From Rotaria socialis (Eukaryota > Rotifera > Eurotatoria > Philodinida > Philodinidae), in contig CAJNYU010001567.1 in NCBI GenBank assembly GCA_905331475.1, positions 19,269-83,268 on the forward strand: DNA of 64,000 nucleotides. The letters run 5' to 3'. Of the stretch, positions 23,737 to 35,611 are shown piece by piece. The translations under genes were made by a program, and so were the position numbers. Numbering within the stretch: the stretch's first letter is position 1; each line of letters opens with the position of its first letter. Below the pieces are notes generated by a model, which was not told the DNA's origin, did no database searches, and saw only the letters and a program-made list of their open reading frames with translations.

Positions 23737-24018
23737 CTATTGTTTTTTTTCATGTTTTTGATTTTTTTCATTATTAGCCATAGCTTGTACAATCTTTCTT
23801 GTATCACCGCTAGCATCATGATGCTGTGAATTCAGTTGCACTTCGACTTTGCTGCGTTGTTTACCACCACTATAAAAATGAGAGAAAAAAAAATGTCTTT
23901 TTTTTTTGTTAAAACGAAACGACCTTCCAGCATGTAAATATTTTTCATATTGTTCATGAATATCTTCAGCGTTTTGTTCAGCTAAAGCTGTTGCTGATGT
24001 TGGTGTTTTAGACGCCAT
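23737..24018 (-). CDS. Small hydrophilic protein of unknown family
   Basis: Two exons, 24018-23924 and 23869-23737, with a 54-bp intron that contains a long A-run on the coding strand, give 75 aa. The open frame continues through the intron by chance and extends upstream of the ATG; neither is likely real. A polypyrimidine tract and AG precede the ATG near 24041 (TTTTATATTGTAG on the coding strand), so there is a 5'-UTR intron or a trans-splice site. The protein begins MASKTPTSATALAEQNAE, has a helical middle (DIHEQYEKYLHAG), then SGGKQRSKVEVQL and a charged tail (NNEKNQKHEKKQ). There is no signal peptide or membrane helix. I do not recognise the family. Confidence 0.65.
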   Translation of the reverse strand: MASKTPTSATALAEQNAEDIHEQYEKYLHAGRSFRFNKKKRHFFFSHFYSGGKQRSKVEVQLNSQHHDASGDTRKIVQAMANNEKNQKHEKKQ

Positions 24019-25997
24019 TAAATAGTTTGTGTTTTGTTTTCTACAATATAAAAAGCAATGAAAGAAAAAGGGAAAAAAGAAATCTATTGAGAGTGAATGC
24101 GATATCATATCTGTAAGATCAAAGCGAAAGCAAAAGACAGAATAGCAGTAACATGGCTCGGTCGCATTTCTATGAAATAAATGCGAGCAGCTGCTTTGGC
24201 GTCTTTTTTTATCACATCTATCACTGACGATAGCCTTATATACTATTCCTTTCGACAAAAAAAAGTGCAAGAACGAATTGAAAATATGATATTTATACAA
24301 GAAACCAAAACAAAAGTCACATCTGGTCCGGATCACATATAATTTAGATTTTATATCATAGAAAAAGATGAATCATATACGTCAAACTATCTGTTGAGAC
24401 TGTTTGATCAGATAATTTTCTATGAACTCTTTTACCTTTCGAAATTTCTTTAATTGAATTATAAAGAAAAAAGGATTTATTCGATTTTCTTAATTTAATT
24501 TTACACGACGGCTTAAGCTTTTCTTCTTCTTCGCAATGTTCGTGTTTGCATGAAGGACAGGAGAATACGAAATGACTTATTTCTATTTGCTTCGATCAAT
24601 CGAGACCTTTTCATTATCGAATGAAAAACATGACTATTTATTGCTTATGATTTGACACGTATCAATTATGCATGAACTGTAGTTATCAAATAATATTTAA
24701 AAAAAACAAAGAACAGCATCTGTGACCAAGAATTTTTTTCCGTATCGTACATTTAGAATAATTTTAATATAAAATGAACTTTGACTAATCAAAATTTTTT
24801 TTGTAATTAACATTGTTCAGTAATGCCTACGAGTATAAAGCTCATGCGTGTGGTAAGCGCGAGCGGCTATTGCTCACGCCCATGTAAGCGCGAGTTATTT
24901 ACTCATACTAATCAATATTTATACAGAAATTATAAATTCAAAGTTTTCTCTAATGAGGAAATTTGTGACATAATCTCGTTGATCCAATTACAAAGATTCA
25001 CATGTCGAATCACGATATGAATATTGCCAGAAAGATGAATGTGTCTTGAGGTTCCAGACAGTAGGTATATTTCTCCGTTTGTGCGCTTTGCGTGTCTTCG
25101 ACTAAGACAAGCGAATCTCTAATTAAAGATTGTGCAACGTCTATACACGCGAACAGAGTCAATTTTTTCATTTATTCTGCTTGCACAATTTATTTTTCTT
25201 TTTTACTTCATCGCGAGCTCGTCTTGCAAATCAACTTTATGAGATTAGTGGATTGCAAAAATTCTATGCGTATACATTAGTATCGATAATAGCCAATATA
25301 TATGTCTGTAACGCTCTCGTACGCGCGTCACTTTCATTGATTCACTTTTCTCTCTAGCTTTCATCTTTAATCCTAAAAACATCGGAGAAAAAGCCGAATC
25401 GATCGAAAAAAAAGAAAATCTATCGATTGGAAATTAACATGATAGCTATTTTTTGTCATTAGGACTGCCAAGTTAACAAAAATTGCTTTGTTCGCTAGCG
25501 ATGAGACGTCAAGTCTCTCGTTTAGTACAAACTAATCTTTTAGATGACAGTATGTGTTAACTGCAGCACCTCAGCTTTCTTCTTTCGCCTAAAACATTCT
25601 TTGAAGATGTCAATCAAATGGGAACAGATGTTTATTTTCACGATAAGATCTTGTGCGCGCATTTAAGCCTTTCTTCTTATTGCCGTATAACTCTTATATT
25701 GTGAAAACAGTCGTATCTAGAATACTCGATTATAAGTATCCGATGTCGGCGAGCGGATGATTTCCGCCTAGATTTTTTTCTTGTTTTACTTGAAGTTTTT
25801 TTTCTTGTTTTACTTGAAGTTTTTTTTCTTCACTATTACCAATATATATAAGATTGATCAATGACAAGTTGTTGTTTTTTTTATTTAGGTTTTAAGGAAA
25901 GACACACTTGTTGGTAAATCGTATTGTTTTACTCCACGACTTTGTTTATATCTTATTTTAGAAATGAGCTACTTTATCGATTGAAATTCGGCTCATC
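24019..25997. other. Divergent intergenic region
   Basis: This separates the 75-aa gene (-) from the dispanin-like gene (+). Near 24857-24890 the motif GCGCGAGCGGCTATTGCTCA resembles the subterminal repeats of the hAT element at 56493-58172 and may be a fragment of that family. At about 25780-25830 a 27-bp unit (TTTTCTTGTTTTACTTGAAG core) is duplicated in tandem. No gene was recognised. Confidence 0.5.
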
Positions 25998-26610
25998 ATG
26001 TTTTCATCACAAGCTTGTTCAATATTTCATGCGAATCACAAATTATCACCATGTCGATGGTCAGCATCGGGTCGATCACTAACCGGCGAACGTGGTAGCG
26101 TTTCATTTGGTAAGATAAATTCTCTATTATCGCGATCATTGATTCGATCGATTCAGATGAACCAAATCAATCTCCGTCGCAATTATTATTAAATAAAAAT
26201 GCTCATCCTAGACGACATCTTGCTTGTGCACTGACTGCATCGTTATTGTTTTTTGTCACTGGTAAGTCCACAAAAGAACCCAGGAAAATGAATGGAAATA
26301 CTCCATTGAAATGATAGACAAAACAAAAAATTTCTACATGAGCAAATTTCTCTACAATAAGTTTGCTCATGTAGAAAAATTTTTTTTTTGTTATAGAAAC
26401 AAATTGAATTTTGTCCTATTTCAAATAGGTATTGTTGCAGTTTTCTATGCGATTAAATCCCTGAACTGTGAACGTCACGGCCATTATGAACAAGCCTATG
26501 TACATGCACGACGTTCATTTTCTTGGTCAATGGCAAGTTTTGTGGTCGCTCTTTTCTTTTATCTAGCTATCGGTCTTGTCGTTTTCATTCGTACCATTGA
26601 TTATAGTTAA
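25998..26610 (+). CDS. CD225/dispanin-like two-helix membrane protein
   Basis: Three exons, 25998-26109, 26157-26261 and 26429-26610, joined in phase (introns 47 and 167 bp), give 132 aa. The first 50 residues are polar. Then comes HPRRHLACALTASLLFFVTGIV-type sequence: a first hydrophobic segment (~residues 58-82), a short basic/polar loop holding the repeated 'HYEQAYVHARRSFSWS' stretch, and a second membrane helix (~107-129) ending RTIDYS. The order hydrophobic segment, 'GIVAVFYAIKS', 'G.YE.A...AR.S..W' and second helix is the CD225 pattern of IFITM, PRRT2, TMEM233 and SYNDIG proteins. These sit in endosomal or plasma membranes and influence membrane fusion or receptor trafficking. Which subfamily this belongs to is unclear. 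An even earlier exon cannot be excluded. Confidence 0.82.
26331..26377. repeat. Perfect 16-bp hairpin in intron 2 of the dispanin-like gene
   Basis: TTTCTACATGAGCAAA at 26331-26346 is mirrored exactly at 26362-26377 with a 15-base loop. Flanking A-run and T-run extend the possible stem to about 22 bp. It lies inside an intron, so the transcript would fold into this hairpin before splicing. Confidence 0.75.
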
Positions 26611-27960
26611 CAGGCAAAATTTTGTTACACATTTTTCCTCAATAAATAAAACCTATGTTATCATTATTTCTGTTTTTCTTACAACACGCATGAAAATGAA
26701 TGCAGCAGCATATTTTAAAAATCACGTAGAACATTCACTTATATATAGATTGGAATGAATGAGGACATTTTCTTCGTTTTTATGCTTTTGCCATTGTAAA
26801 AAAGAAACTTGTCGAAGGTTAATGCATAGAATTCTATTGGAGATATTGCCATGTTCATCACATCGCATATTAGTTAATGTGAAGTCTCTTCTAAATTAAG
26901 CAGTGAATGATTTCTTTTTTGATTGAATAGACTTTCTTCATTTAATTGACAGTAATTTTTGACATGATTAAATTCCGGTTTTGTATCTATTTGATCTAAT
27001 ATGAGTACAATGAAAAACTAGTATTTAAGTCAATTTTTTTGTCGGTCATATTTCTTCATATGTTGCTGCATTGTTATAAAAATTCGTCTAAAACTAAAAT
27101 CGCCGACGTGTCAATAGGAGAGAATCTATAGAGGCGCTATAATACGAAATAAGTTCAGTTGGAGTATACAAATATAATATTACCTAGGGAAATACTACTT
27201 GAGATCCTATGGTGGTTACATTGTTAAAGTGAATTCATTTATCAAAATGTAGTTTATTATTATTGATTAAAACTATATTAGGGAACTTGAAGAAAATGTT
27301 CAGTTCTAAATCTAACAAATCGAGTGAATCATCTGTAATTCGAATGACTCATAATTAAAAAAATACCTATCCAGTGTTTTGCTGAACGTATAAGTTATGA
27401 ATAAGATTATAATAGGAACTTTTCGAATATCAGAGCAATGACGAGTCACACAATTTCGTTGGTACCGAGTGAATATATAGTCCACTAATTAACGAACAAG
27501 GGATGTCCTTCAAACAATCAATTAGAATTCAATAGGAATCATGAACATTCTGTAGACTCAAATGAACTTGAAAAGATTTCATCTATTTACCGAATTGTTG
27601 TAAATAGATTCAGCGCTTTCATAATCTTTTTTTGCAACTGTATATCGTAATTTTTCGCAGCGACAATAGAAAATTCGGAATAGTAATTTTTTTTCTTTAT
27701 ATATTTTCCGATCAAGAATTATTAGTTCAGTAAGAATTTAATTTTCATATATATATATATATTCATTATTCAATACACTAGATTGAATACACAGTTTTCG
27801 ATTTAAAAGCAAATCAACTTAAAGCTATTTATTTCCACTAATTACGTGAGTAAGAATAAAAGGAAAAGAGAGAGAGAAAAGTGTGTAAGATTCTACATAA
27901 GAAAAGAAAAAATTTAGATTAATATTACAGAATGTCTAAGTTTAACGTTGAATAAATCGT
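26611..27960. other. Convergent intergenic stretch
   Basis: Between the 3' ends of the dispanin-like gene (+) and the alpha-mannosidase gene (-). It contains a short (AT)n run near 27750-27765. No gene was recognised. Confidence 0.5.
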
Positions 27961-30900
27961 CTATTCAACTGTTACAAGGAATGTTCGAATTTCCATTGGA
28001 TTCAGTAAAATATTTAAATCTTTTAATGATATGTCTTCTAGAAGAAAAAATAAAATATAAGAATCTCGAAGTAGATCAATTTCAAGCACTTACTTTTAAC
28101 GTCTACTTTTGATGATCTATTATTATTAGTTATCCATTCAAGTCGTTTCATATCAGTTATTCGTAAATTAGCAGTAAGTATCATCTCAGCTATATCACTT
28201 ATGACTCCTTGAGATTGAAAAAGCTTTTGTAAATCAACTATAACTGGATGTGAATATGTGTCATCTTCGTTTAATTCAAAATAATTTTCAACGCGAATCA
28301 AATATTTTTTTGCATCGATTTGATCGAATGTCAATAAATGAACATTCAATGGTAAATCAGTTTGCAATGCTGACCATGTTTGACGATATGTCGTTGAATA
28401 GTCCGCATAGGGCAAGGGAGGTAATGCATAAGTAGCAAGTGGATTCATATAGAATCGTTGAGAAGCAACTCGATGATAGAGAGCACTTGTTGCAGGTGAT
28501 TCAATGATAAGTAAATGTTTACCGCGCACAACAAGACCTGCGCCAAAAGCAGTTTCATTTAATGGTTCATCAACGCCAAGTGCATCATCGTAAAATGTAC
28601 GCCGATGTAACATAACTTCAATGGATCCATCTTGTATACTAGCACCACCTTCGGATCGATCTAAATCAAGAAAAACGAAAATTTGTCTGTGTCAACGATC
28701 AGTTTGTTTTTACCCGTAAGAACAGTTAATTGCCGATTGGATTCCTTGATCCAAATGCGACTATTTATTGGATAGTAATTTCCACTGATAAGTTCAACTT
28801 TTGAATAATTCCATGTCGGACGATAATCTCGTGTACGTTCGAGAACTTCACGACCGTTTGCATCAGTATAGAATTTCGATTCACTTTGAATATCTGTATC
28901 GTAGCGAAGAATTATTTCTTTTCCAATATTATCATCGACTGGAATAGGTCCAACAGTCCATTCGACTTCGACCATTTTAGCATCATCATACAAACTTATT
29001 TCTTGACTAGCCCAATTGTTGAACACGATGGTTGCTGATTGAACATTTTGTCCTTTGATACAAGTTCTAATTATGAAAGATAAAAGTTTCAGAGATAAAC
29101 TGCAGCGAATCATCATTCTACTGATCTTTCGAATTTATATTAAACCTATGAGAAAGTCTCAAAAATCGTACCCGTGAAGTTCTACAGTAGAATTTTTAAA
29201 TTTAGCCAATAAATAATTAGATATACTTACATTGAACGTTTACTGCTAACTGGTTCTGGATTTGATGAAATCGGACGAAATATATAAGCACCAGATGCTT
29301 GAAATTCTGATCCAGAATTATTTCCCGGAAAACCTTAATTTCAATGCGAATATACTGATTGAAGATAGACGATCACTTACTTCCATACCAATAGAAACCT
29401 TGATTAGAAAATGGTACAGATATTTTCTTTTTTAAATTCGTAATCTTATTTAGATTTCCTTGAGAATCAATTTCAACGCGAAGATACTATCAATAAATCA
29501 AGAAAAAATTAATTTACCAAAAACAAATCCAATTAAATTTATCTTGTACTTCGTTTTGAAGAATACATTCGCTATGTTGTGTTATGACTACTTGTTTTTC
29601 ATTGTTATTTTTTTCAGTAGCTAAACGGAAAAAAACACAACTGATCAGTGTTATACAATGCATTCCAGATTACCTTTGATTTCAAAATAATATGTACTAA
29701 AGCCAAGCGCAGGCAGAATCGCTTTGAAAACAAGTTGATTAACAGCAAAACTTTTTCGACCGGGAATTTTCTGTGTTGATTCAGAGATTGGAATCATCTG
29801 AAAACGAAACCATCGAAGAAATAAATCTCATTCAATTATCATCGGATTCTTTATTTACCTCAGCTACGATTACATGTCCTGTTGGATCACGTACTGTATA
29901 ATCTTTCGTTACAGGAACACGAACATGATGCGAAATCGTATGTACAGTTGGATTCCAAAGTATCAAAGTGAACTATTAAGATTCAAATAGAAAGTGAAAG
30001 AAATATTTTTATTATACGAACTCGTTCTTGCCCTTCGATAGGTAAACATTCACTAATATTGACTAATTGACAGAGAAATTGAGGGCCACTTGGTGGAGTT
30101 TGACTATCAAGCGGTAAAATTTTATCATAAGCTTTATTGATCACATCCTAAATTTCACCTAATTAGAAAAATTATTCTGCCGGCTTTTTACTTACAACTG
30201 CAGCATCAATGCCTTGAGATAATCGCATGGCATAATCAAAAGCAACTTCTTGTTTTTCAGTTCCACTTACTGCATCATGATGTTGTGCAATACCCATAGC
30301 TTCGTCTTTTATTAATAACGATTAGAATTAATTTTTTACCTCAAAAACTCAATGACTTACTCAAAGGAAAAATACTGCTTCGTAAATTTGCTTTAGAAAA
30401 CGCATTCAATTGTCGAGTGACTTGCAAAATATTATTTGAAAGACGTTCATAACGTTTCAGAGCTGGCCGTGATGTGAAATAGCCTGTCCAAAATCCATGT
30501 GGATGATGAGCATACGGGAAAAAATCATCAGTTTTCGATGTCCAAGCACGGCCAACTTTGTTCAAAGCATATAAATAACATGATGGCGTGGAATAGAATA
30601 CATTCACATCACTTCCATTTGTTTGCTGGAAAGTATATGGAAATTATTTTGAGGAATAAAAAGTACGAAATTTCTTTACTTGTGCATTCACATATTTCAT
30701 TAGTTTATCTAAATTTTTATACCATTGGTTTGCATTTTCATATTGAAAATCACTGCCCATGGTCATAATGATATGATTCGTGGCATAACTACTTGCCTAA
30801 AAGGAAAACAGTTTCATAATTGATAATTTTGCGAAAAATACGAACTTCATCGTGAGCAGCTTTGATGAATGTTTCAACACGTTCCGGAACATTATAATCG

Positions 30901-32237
30901 TGTAATCGAGGATCATCCTATAAATTAAGATAGTTTTTCTTTAGAAAACAAAATATGAGCGGAGGAAAAAAATTTTAAAAAAGCATCACACTAAAATAGG
31001 TGCAAAATTGCAGCAAAATCTATTTCATGGTATGTAGATGTCCAGTTAAAAATAAGTGAAAAACCGTAGATTATCTGCAAGGAAAAAAAGAGACAAACAT
31101 CCATGTACCACCAGAAGACAAACATTTACAAGCATAGAAACGAAATTAGAGGAAAATGAAACAACTAACCATAATGGGTGGATCACCACAAAATATATCA
31201 TAACAGAACGAACCCGGAGGACTATATCCATTTGGTAGAACACCCGTAAATAGCCAACTTCGTCGATCTAAAAATGTTTATAAAATGTTTCCAAGTAAAT
31301 CATGTTCTAAACTCGGATCTACTTTCGATTTATTAATTACCTAAATTAGCACTAGCTTTCCAGATTAACTCCCTTGTCTTTGTTTCAGTACGTTTGTCAA
31401 TATCTTGATAATCGGCACGGCCAAAAAACAAACCATCAAAGCCCATCTATAGACAATAAAAATTCATAGATTCTATAGTAAATCTATTACCTGAGCAAAA
31501 AGCGACGCTTGTTCACGTGAATGACCAAATGGATCAATTTGCCAACCGATTTTCGGCCGAGCACATTCACCGAATTGATCACGCAAAAATTCCGCTCCTA
31601 AACTATGTTGATCAATAATTGAATTATAATGTGTCGATGCTTCATCGTTCATACACCAACCACCGGAAATAAATTCCAAACGGCCTAGATTCAAAAATCG
31701 TTTCTCAAGAGACTAAATTTAAAATTATCTACCTTGATTAACAAAATTTTTGACTTTATTACGTGTGTCATTAGTTTGCTGATTCCACCAACGCCAAAAG
31801 AAGGCTATTTCAACATAAATAAAACGTCGATCAGGATTTTCTTCAAGCGAATGTATAACAGAATCGAGAATATACTGTACACCGGCATGTTGAATATTAT
31901 TACGAGCTTAATTAGATTCGGCAAAACTCTTATTTATATATCAACAATAAAAAAAAGCAGCAGTGAGATTATGTACCTCCGTAATAATACTGATCAACTG
32001 TTTTCAACCATCCAACATCGTCATGTGTGTGTGGGACAATATGAACATTGAGCTTTTTTGGATCACCTAAATTGCATGCCTAGGAAGTAAAATCATCACA
32101 TTTTATTTATTGTTATGGTATAGAATCTAAACTCATCTTACATCATAACCACAACCACTAGATGACTTTACCGGCAGTACTGCGAGGCAGAGAGAGCTAA
32201 CGAGTAATACAAATGTAGAAGATTTTGAAATGTACAT
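27961..32237 (-). CDS. MAN2B1: Lysosomal alpha-mannosidase (glycoside hydrolase family 38)
   Basis: Nineteen exons join in phase to 991 aa (human enzyme about 1011): 32237-32142, 32079-31977, 31906-31733, 31684-31491, 31446-31341, 31267-31170, 30917-30846, 30796-30680, 30625-30361, 30305-30196, 30147-30022, 29972-29859, 29797-29674, 29620-29550, 29486-29381, 29333-29231, 29066-28714, 28660-28094, 28037-27961. A signal peptide opens the protein. Zinc ligands lie in HTHDDVGW (H51, D53) and QHHDAVSG (H418); the nucleophile is D175 in WQIDPFGHS. Conserved blocks continue to [20 protein letters not shown] and the C-terminal [13 protein letters not shown]. The enzyme trims alpha-linked mannose from N-glycans in the lysosome. 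No stop or frameshift was found. The symbol reflects closest recognised family, not a phylogeny. Confidence 0.96.
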
Positions 32238-32628
32238 TGTTGAAAAACCACCACTGTGAAAAAACAGAATTCAAATTAATGAAGATTTACAATCAACTGA
32301 ATCTACCGTCTGTGGTCAGTCTAGAATATCAATACAAGGGGGAATGGTGTGTATCACAGTTCGATATCAAATAAATCTACAAAATCAAATAAAACGAGAT
32401 TATATTGAGTAGTAAAACGCATAGATCTTCACTATTTAGGCAAAACAAAAAAGATAAGCAGACGTTTGTTACAATAGCTGCGAGAAAATAAAATACAAAT
32501 AAAATTTATAGTTCCACGTTTATAAATACTTTCAATGATCAGTGTCGGTTTATCACAAGAATATCAAAGTAAAATACGTTTCATCATATCACTTGAAAAA
32601 TGGTACGTAAACACACGTATCCTATTAC
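32238..32628. other. Intergenic region between alpha-mannosidase and JTB
   Basis: About 390 bp upstream of the mannosidase start and downstream of the JTB stop, both on the minus strand. It probably holds the mannosidase promoter; no motif was recognised. Confidence 0.45.
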
Positions 32629-33120
32629 TCATTTATCACTCTCGCCTATTTGTCTTTTAATTTTTTCAACCATTTGTTTATCCAACGCCTTTTGTCGTCC
32701 ATGAACACTTGCCATCGATAGCAAACCAATAAAAAATACAATACCCTGAAAAATCCAAAAGTTTTCTTTCTGAATACGAATCGGCACTGGGCATGCACGT
32801 GAAGCTTTTATATTTGACTTGCTACAAAGTACGAGTTCTTTATAGCCTGTTGGTGAACAGCCATTTGCTTTCGAACGACGTTCATACGCTGTACATTTTT
32901 GGCAAAATGCTACAACTTCAATTGTTTCAGTCAGATAACATTCATTTGATTGTTGTTTATCGTCGAGTGAACTATTTGATGAATACGATATATAAGAGGT
33001 CGGAATAACGCGATCAAAAAATTTTGAATTTAGATGAGCAATAAATAAAACGCTTATTGTCACAAATAATAATGCAACAACACCAAAAATAAGACGACGA
33101 CGCGTGACAAAATCAAACAT
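32629..33120 (-). CDS. JTB: Jumping translocation breakpoint (JTB) protein homologue
   Basis: Single exon, 163 aa. An N-terminal hydrophobic segment (residues ~10-29) acts as signal or anchor. The luminal part carries the JTB cysteine pattern: ECYLTETIEVVAFCQKC, then NGCSPTGYKE, CS, and ACPVPI. The second membrane helix is at ~123-142 (FWIFQGIVFFIGLLSMA), and the short basic tail ends in KIKRQIG. This matches JTB in order and spacing, including the 'CGPTGY'-type motif and the FW.F.G start of the helix. JTB is a small type I membrane protein linked in animals to mitochondria, cytokinesis and TGF-beta responses. Its molecular role is still poorly defined. Confidence 0.9.
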   Translation of the reverse strand: MFDFVTRRRLIFGVVALLFVTISVLFIAHLNSKFFDRVIPTSYISYSSNSSLDDKQQSNECYLTETIEVVAFCQKCTAYERRSKANGCSPTGYKELVLCSKSNIKASRACPVPIRIQKENFWIFQGIVFFIGLLSMASVHGRQKALDKQMVEKIKRQIGESDK

Positions 33121-34144
33121 GACTAAAACGTCTATCTATAAATAGATAATTAACAGTCTAACTATGACATAGATGAAGCCTCTTTTCTAGCATTATAACA
33201 GAAATAGTAAAACTCTATTGATGATATGAAATCTGAGAGTACTTTCCAAATATGCCCTGTTTTTTTTCTTCTTCGCTTGATATAAATATTGAAAATAATC
33301 AGTCACACAGCGTTTCTACTCAAAGCACTCGACCTCATCAATAGATCGATGTTGGAGAGAAACGAGGTTAAGAAAAAAATCAATCAATCTATCTATCTGC
33401 ATACACTTTGTTTCCATTGGAATAAAATGACATCGAGCCTGTGTCAAAGGAAAAAGAGGTCGTTCGATACAGGAGCATACATTTTAATATGAAAAGATAA
33501 AATGAGCAAAAGAAAAATTCGTGCGACATCATCAGCATTATGATTTTAAAATGGTTGACTATGAAAAATATATATTATCGAGTACATACTTCCGATTTCG
33601 AAGAAGATAGATGTTGATTATTCTGCTTGCTTAGTTTTTAAACCTCTTTTCAGCAAGGTAAGTACTTAGTTGGCCAGGATAACTCTGCATTTTTAAACTA
33701 ATACTAAACGCGCTCTCTATCTCTCTCTCCTATGTAATGTTTCTCTTGTAGTATGAGATCTTATTTTGATATTTTCTACAAGTTCTTCATAGTGATAATG
33801 TTCATCATAAGCGAAAGATCCTGTAATATACTGGTAGAAACCAATAATCGCTTGTTCGAGCAAGCAAACCATTTGATTTAATATGCAGTGAATACAACGA
33901 TGAATTCGCATAGAGACTCATTGCACACATAGAGCTACTGTTAATTGTTTCAATCTATGCGTATGTTGGGATCCTCTTTTTTCCGTAGCCCTCCATACCT
34001 CTTTTGTTTTTGTTGAAGAAGTCTTCATGTTTGGTCAAAATAATTAGAATTATCATTATTGATATTTTTCTACAAAAAATTATTATTTTCAATCTGACTT
34101 GATCTCATGAACACATTTGTAGGAAGCATTCTACTAAAGATTAT
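33121..34144. other. Intergenic stretch
   Basis: AT-rich, with a short CT-rich run near 33712-33730. A 64-codon open frame on the minus strand (33717-33911) has no recognised relative and is not called. Confidence 0.45.
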
Positions 34145-34915
34145 GTTCAAGATATTTAATAACGTCATGGAACATTTCTAGTTCGAATGCATCTTTCCAA
34201 AGAGCGAATGAATCGTGGAAAGAATTCTCAAAATGACGATCTTTTTTCTTTCGTTCAATGTTTCTATGATTATTAAGAAGTATATCATTGCTTATACTTT
34301 TATTGACGAGTTATTCCAGGGCTTGTCCAAATCTTCCAAAATCAAACATTTGAACGAGAGAATATATTAATACTTGACAACGAGGAACATTCACAGTATT
34401 CGAACTATTAGCAAATCGCATCGCAATAACAGCAGCTAGATTTCTACCTAATAGGAAAAAATTATGATTGAAAGAAAATTTTATGAGAAACATAAGACTG
34501 AAATGCTAGCTGAATCGCATGAAATAGCAACACGTTTTTGATCAATATTAAGTTTTTCTGCATGATTTGCATCGAGAATATGCTGAATTTACTTTAAAAC
34601 AATTATCAAATCCAGCTGGGAAGGATATTCAGGTGCAAGATGATATCTTTATATGAAAATGTTCGATCATTGCGGCAGTCATCAATCGAAAGTTATTCAA
34701 CAGCTAATGTACATGCTATTGGATGATGTGTATTTCTGAAATAATAAATTATTCAAAAACTTTCAGTTCTATAATAAATCAAAGCACACTGATTAATTGA
34801 ACTGATATAAAATATTCCTCGATGATAATAAATGATAGCGGGGAAACGTTTTGTCTGATCATTATTTACTACATTTATTGGGGTGTAAATACGGACAGGT
34901 ATACCTTCAATCGAT
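34145..34915 (-). pseudogene. Arylacetamide-deacetylase-like alpha/beta hydrolase, decayed
   Basis: In three frames on the minus strand, recognisable pieces of one hormone-sensitive-lipase/AADAC family enzyme occur in correct order. They are IPVRIYTP then FPAIIYYRGIFYISS (where the HGGGF oxyanion loop should be), APEYP and PAGFDNCFK (separated by a frameshift), QHILDANHAEKLNIDQKRVA then SCDSAS (where GDSAGG should be), GRNLAAVIAMRF, CQVLIYSLVQMFD, and a C-terminal HDSFALWKDAFE...IKYLEHN. Stops and at least two frameshifts separate them, and the oxyanion loop and nucleophile elbow are altered. It is therefore non-functional. Family assignment rests on the ordered motifs. Confidence 0.8.
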
Positions 34916-35391
34916 ATGAAAAATCTTTGTGGAAGAAGTCAAACTAAAAGTTTTCAGTATTCGTTTAAATTATACTGATTTTCTTGGTTTGATATACATA
35001 ACACTCATTCGTTGAATATACCATCCAGGAACAAATACTGAACATTTCAGACATGTCACTCTATAAAATCAAGCAAATAGTCAATGATACAATCTTTAAA
35101 CTTCCCTAGTATACAGGACAATACGCGTTAGAATAAATGTACTGTAATTAATTAGATTGCAGTTAACTTGTTGCATAAGAAAGAGGCCAAGAAAATAGAG
35201 GACTATTCTAGACGGATATAAATACAACAAACTTGACGACTTTCACTTCGACACGAAGTATACGAATACGGTTTATTTGTGCAAGCCCATCACTATTTCG
35301 TACATGGCAAAAATAACTACTAAAATACTACTGAAGACTGCCAAACATTGAAGTTTTCGAATCATGCTTGTCATTCCGATTCAGAAGAGAA
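34916..35391. other. Intergenic stretch
   Basis: Possibly includes the lost 5' end of the hydrolase pseudogene, but no further protein similarity was seen. Confidence 0.4.
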
Positions 35392-35611
35392 CCCAGTCAG
35401 ACAAGCGTTGAAAAAACGGTGTTTTTACTCGTAAAAAACGCACACTAACGTTTCATGAAATTTGAGTTTTTTTCGGCAAATAAAGGAAGCTTGCGGATGA
35501 CAAATTCGAAAAAATCATTTGATTCGAACCAAAAAAATAAGCTTTAATGGATCAAAATGTGAACCTTTTACGCGTAAAAACACCGGATTTTTCAACGCTT
35601 GTCTGACTGGG
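35392..35611. mobile_element. 220-bp MITE with ~48-bp terminal inverted repeats
   Basis: The left end, CCCAGTCAGACAAGCGTTGA at 35392 continuing through GGTGTTTTTACTCGTAAAA, is mirrored at the right end, which finishes TCAACGCTTGTCTGACTGGG at 35611. Only two or three differences over about 48 bp were seen. The interior (about 120 bp) has no coding capacity. No unambiguous target duplication could be read. Confidence 0.92.

Noticed and set aside
24019-24336. N-terminal extension of the 75-aa protein frame
   Set aside because: The upstream part is Phe-rich translation of non-coding DNA and crosses a likely splice-acceptor site before the ATG at 24018.
30499-30768. Plus-strand frame of 89 codons
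   Set aside because: It is antisense to alpha-mannosidase exons 8 and 9.
32020-32036. TGTGTGTGGG, like the bdelloid telomere unit
   Set aside because: It occurs once and is the codons of the HTHDD zinc site of the alpha-mannosidase on the other strand.
33717-33911. 64-codon minus-strand frame
   Set aside because: No family resemblance, no splice context and no support beyond being open.
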